Of a stretch of 5,542 bases of DNA, positions 4,729 through 5,542 are shown piece after piece. Under the pieces are notes generated by a model, which was not told where the DNA came from, did no database searches, and saw only the letters and a program-made list of their open reading frames with translations. Each line of letters opens with the position of its first letter. The stretch's first letter is position 1. The translations under genes were made by a program, and so were the position numbers. Origin of the DNA: an uncultured Propioniciclava sp. (GTDB taxonomy: Bacteria > Actinomycetota > Actinomycetes > Propionibacteriales > Propionibacteriaceae); NCBI GenBank assembly GCA_937872005.1, contig CALMPQ010000262.1:1-5542 (forward strand), in the 5' to 3' direction.

Positions 4729-5542
4729 GTGGGGGACGTCGAGAACATGCCGCTGCTGGCGGGGGTGCCGCTGGCGGCCGCGACCCTCCAGGTCATCGCG
4801 GACGACGCGGGCGTCGACGTGCTGCACATCAAGGGGGCGGCGGTCGACGACGCGCTGCTGGCCCGCCGCACGGTGACCGACCCCGAGACCGGCGCCGTCA
4901 CCACCCGGCTGGTGCCCCGCTCCAGCGTGGACGCCGACGTCCTGGTCCGGCCCAGCCACGTGAAGCGGTTCTTCGCAGCGATGTCCGCCCACCGGTGGAC
5001 GATGGTCTACCGGTTCGAGGACGGCTCTGCCTTCGAGCACGCGTCCACCTGGATCCGCCCGGGCGTGTGCCACGCCGACATCCACCGGACCTTCCCCGGC
5101 ATCGGGCTGGCGGCCGAGCAGGCGTTCGACGCGCTGTGGGCCGACCACCACACGATCGACCTCGCGGGCCACCCCTGCGCGGTGCCGTCGCTGGTCGGGC
5201 AGCGCCTCATCCTCATCCTGCACGCCGTGCGCGGCGGCGACCTCACCAGCCGCGACATCGAGTTGGCGTGGACGGACGCGTCAGCCGACGAACGGGCGGC
5301 CGTGGACGCGCTGGCCGCCCGGCTTCACGCCCAGGTGGCGCTGGCCGCGGGCACCGGACGCCTCGAGGAGCACCGCGACCATCGGGCGTACCCCTTGTGG
5401 AAGGTGCTCTCGGGGGGCGACACCTCCCGCACGCTCCTGTGGTGGGCGCGGGTGCGCGCCCAGCCCGACCCGTGGCTGGCCCTGCGCACCGCCGTGCACC
5501 TCGTCGCACCCAAGCGCGACCGTCTCCAGCGGGAACTCGGCC
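4729..5542 (+). CDS. Nucleotidyltransferase-fold family protein, 3'-truncated by window edge
   Basis: The frame is open to the last base, with 271 visible residues and no stop in the window. The sequence matches the actinobacterial nucleotidyltransferase family (NTP_transf_5 type) found beside polysaccharide genes. VLHIKGAAV at 31-39 carries the Lys-Gly that replaces the usual GS motif. SSVDADVLVRP at 65-75 holds the metal-binding D68-x-D70 pair, and CHADIHRTFPG at 114-124 supplies the third acidic residue, D117, in a 'D-x-H' context. FEHASTWIRPG (102-112) and LVGQRLILILHAVRG (about 157-172) are also family-typical. The stretch between KG and DxD (about 40-64) is longer than in compact members. 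The physiological substrate is not known to me, so nucleotide transfer to a sugar or other acceptor is only an inference. Start choice: GTG 4729 has a TANNNT 7 bases upstream. ATG 4747 follows a G-rich run (4731-4735) that could be a ribosome-binding site. GTG 4711 is also in frame. It is divergent from the epimerase. Confidence 0.75.
   Translation, partial: MGDVENMPLLAGVPLAAATLQVIADDAGVDVLHIKGAAVDDALLARRTVTDPETGAVTTRLVPRSSVDADVLVRPSHVKRFFAAMSAHRWTMVYRFEDGSAFEHASTWIRPGVCHADIHRTFPGIGLAAEQAFDALWADHHTIDLAGHPCAVPSLVGQRLILILHAVRGGDLTSRDIELAWTDASADERAAVDALAARLHAQVALAAGTGRLEEHRDHRAYPLWKVLSGGDTSRTLLWWARVRAQPDPWLALRTAVHLVAPKRDRLQRELG

Noticed and set aside
4654..5223. Upstream extension of the epimerase frame on the minus strand (190 further codons)
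   Set aside because: It is antisense to the nucleotidyltransferase gene and lacks any domain; the Rossmann fold starts directly after GTG 4653.

Overview
The window comes from a high-GC Gram-positive bacterium, most likely an actinobacterium. Coding sequence outside the central module has mostly 65-75% GC and strong G/C preference at third codon positions. The flanking gene families (GNAT acetyltransferase, O-antigen-ligase-like membrane protein, GalE-like epimerase, nucleotidyltransferase-fold protein) are typical of actinobacterial surface-polysaccharide clusters. Start sites that look leaderless also fit this group. I cannot name a genus.

Layout from left to right. (1) 1-873, + strand: the 3' part of a GNAT-family acetyltransferase gene that begins outside the window. 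(2) 874-2580, + strand: a compact two-gene module of lower GC. It starts with a promoter/operator whose perfect 17-base palindrome overlaps the -10 element. A 374-residue Xre helix-turn-helix regulator fused to an ImmA/IrrE zinc-protease domain follows. Its last codons overlap the start of a 184-residue PIN-domain protein. This has the architecture of a toxin-antitoxin or stress-triggered regulator/RNase pair. (3) 2474-4653, - strand: a two-gene polysaccharide operon, a GalE-like SDR epimerase followed by a polytopic O-antigen ligase/polymerase-like protein. The 3' end of the ligase gene reads 107 bases into the PIN gene on the opposite strand. (4) 4654-4728: a 75-base divergent intergenic region with a possible leaderless promoter on each strand. 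(5) 4729 to the end, + strand: the 5' part of a nucleotidyltransferase-family gene that runs off the window.

The flanking genes look like parts of one polysaccharide locus: sugar-nucleotide epimerisation, polymerisation or ligation at the membrane, acetyl or acyl transfer, and an associated nucleotidyltransferase. The Xre-protease/PIN pair is the foreign-looking part. It has lower GC, its own autoregulatory-type promoter, and a junction where the ligase C-terminus appears to be made from antisense PIN-gene sequence. The points most worth following are the fusion of operator-binding and protease domains in one chain upstream of a PIN toxin, the operator lying on a leaderless promoter, and the hybrid ligase tail. 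The domain pairing itself resembles predicted Xre-COG2856/PIN modules, so it is not a wholly new type of system.
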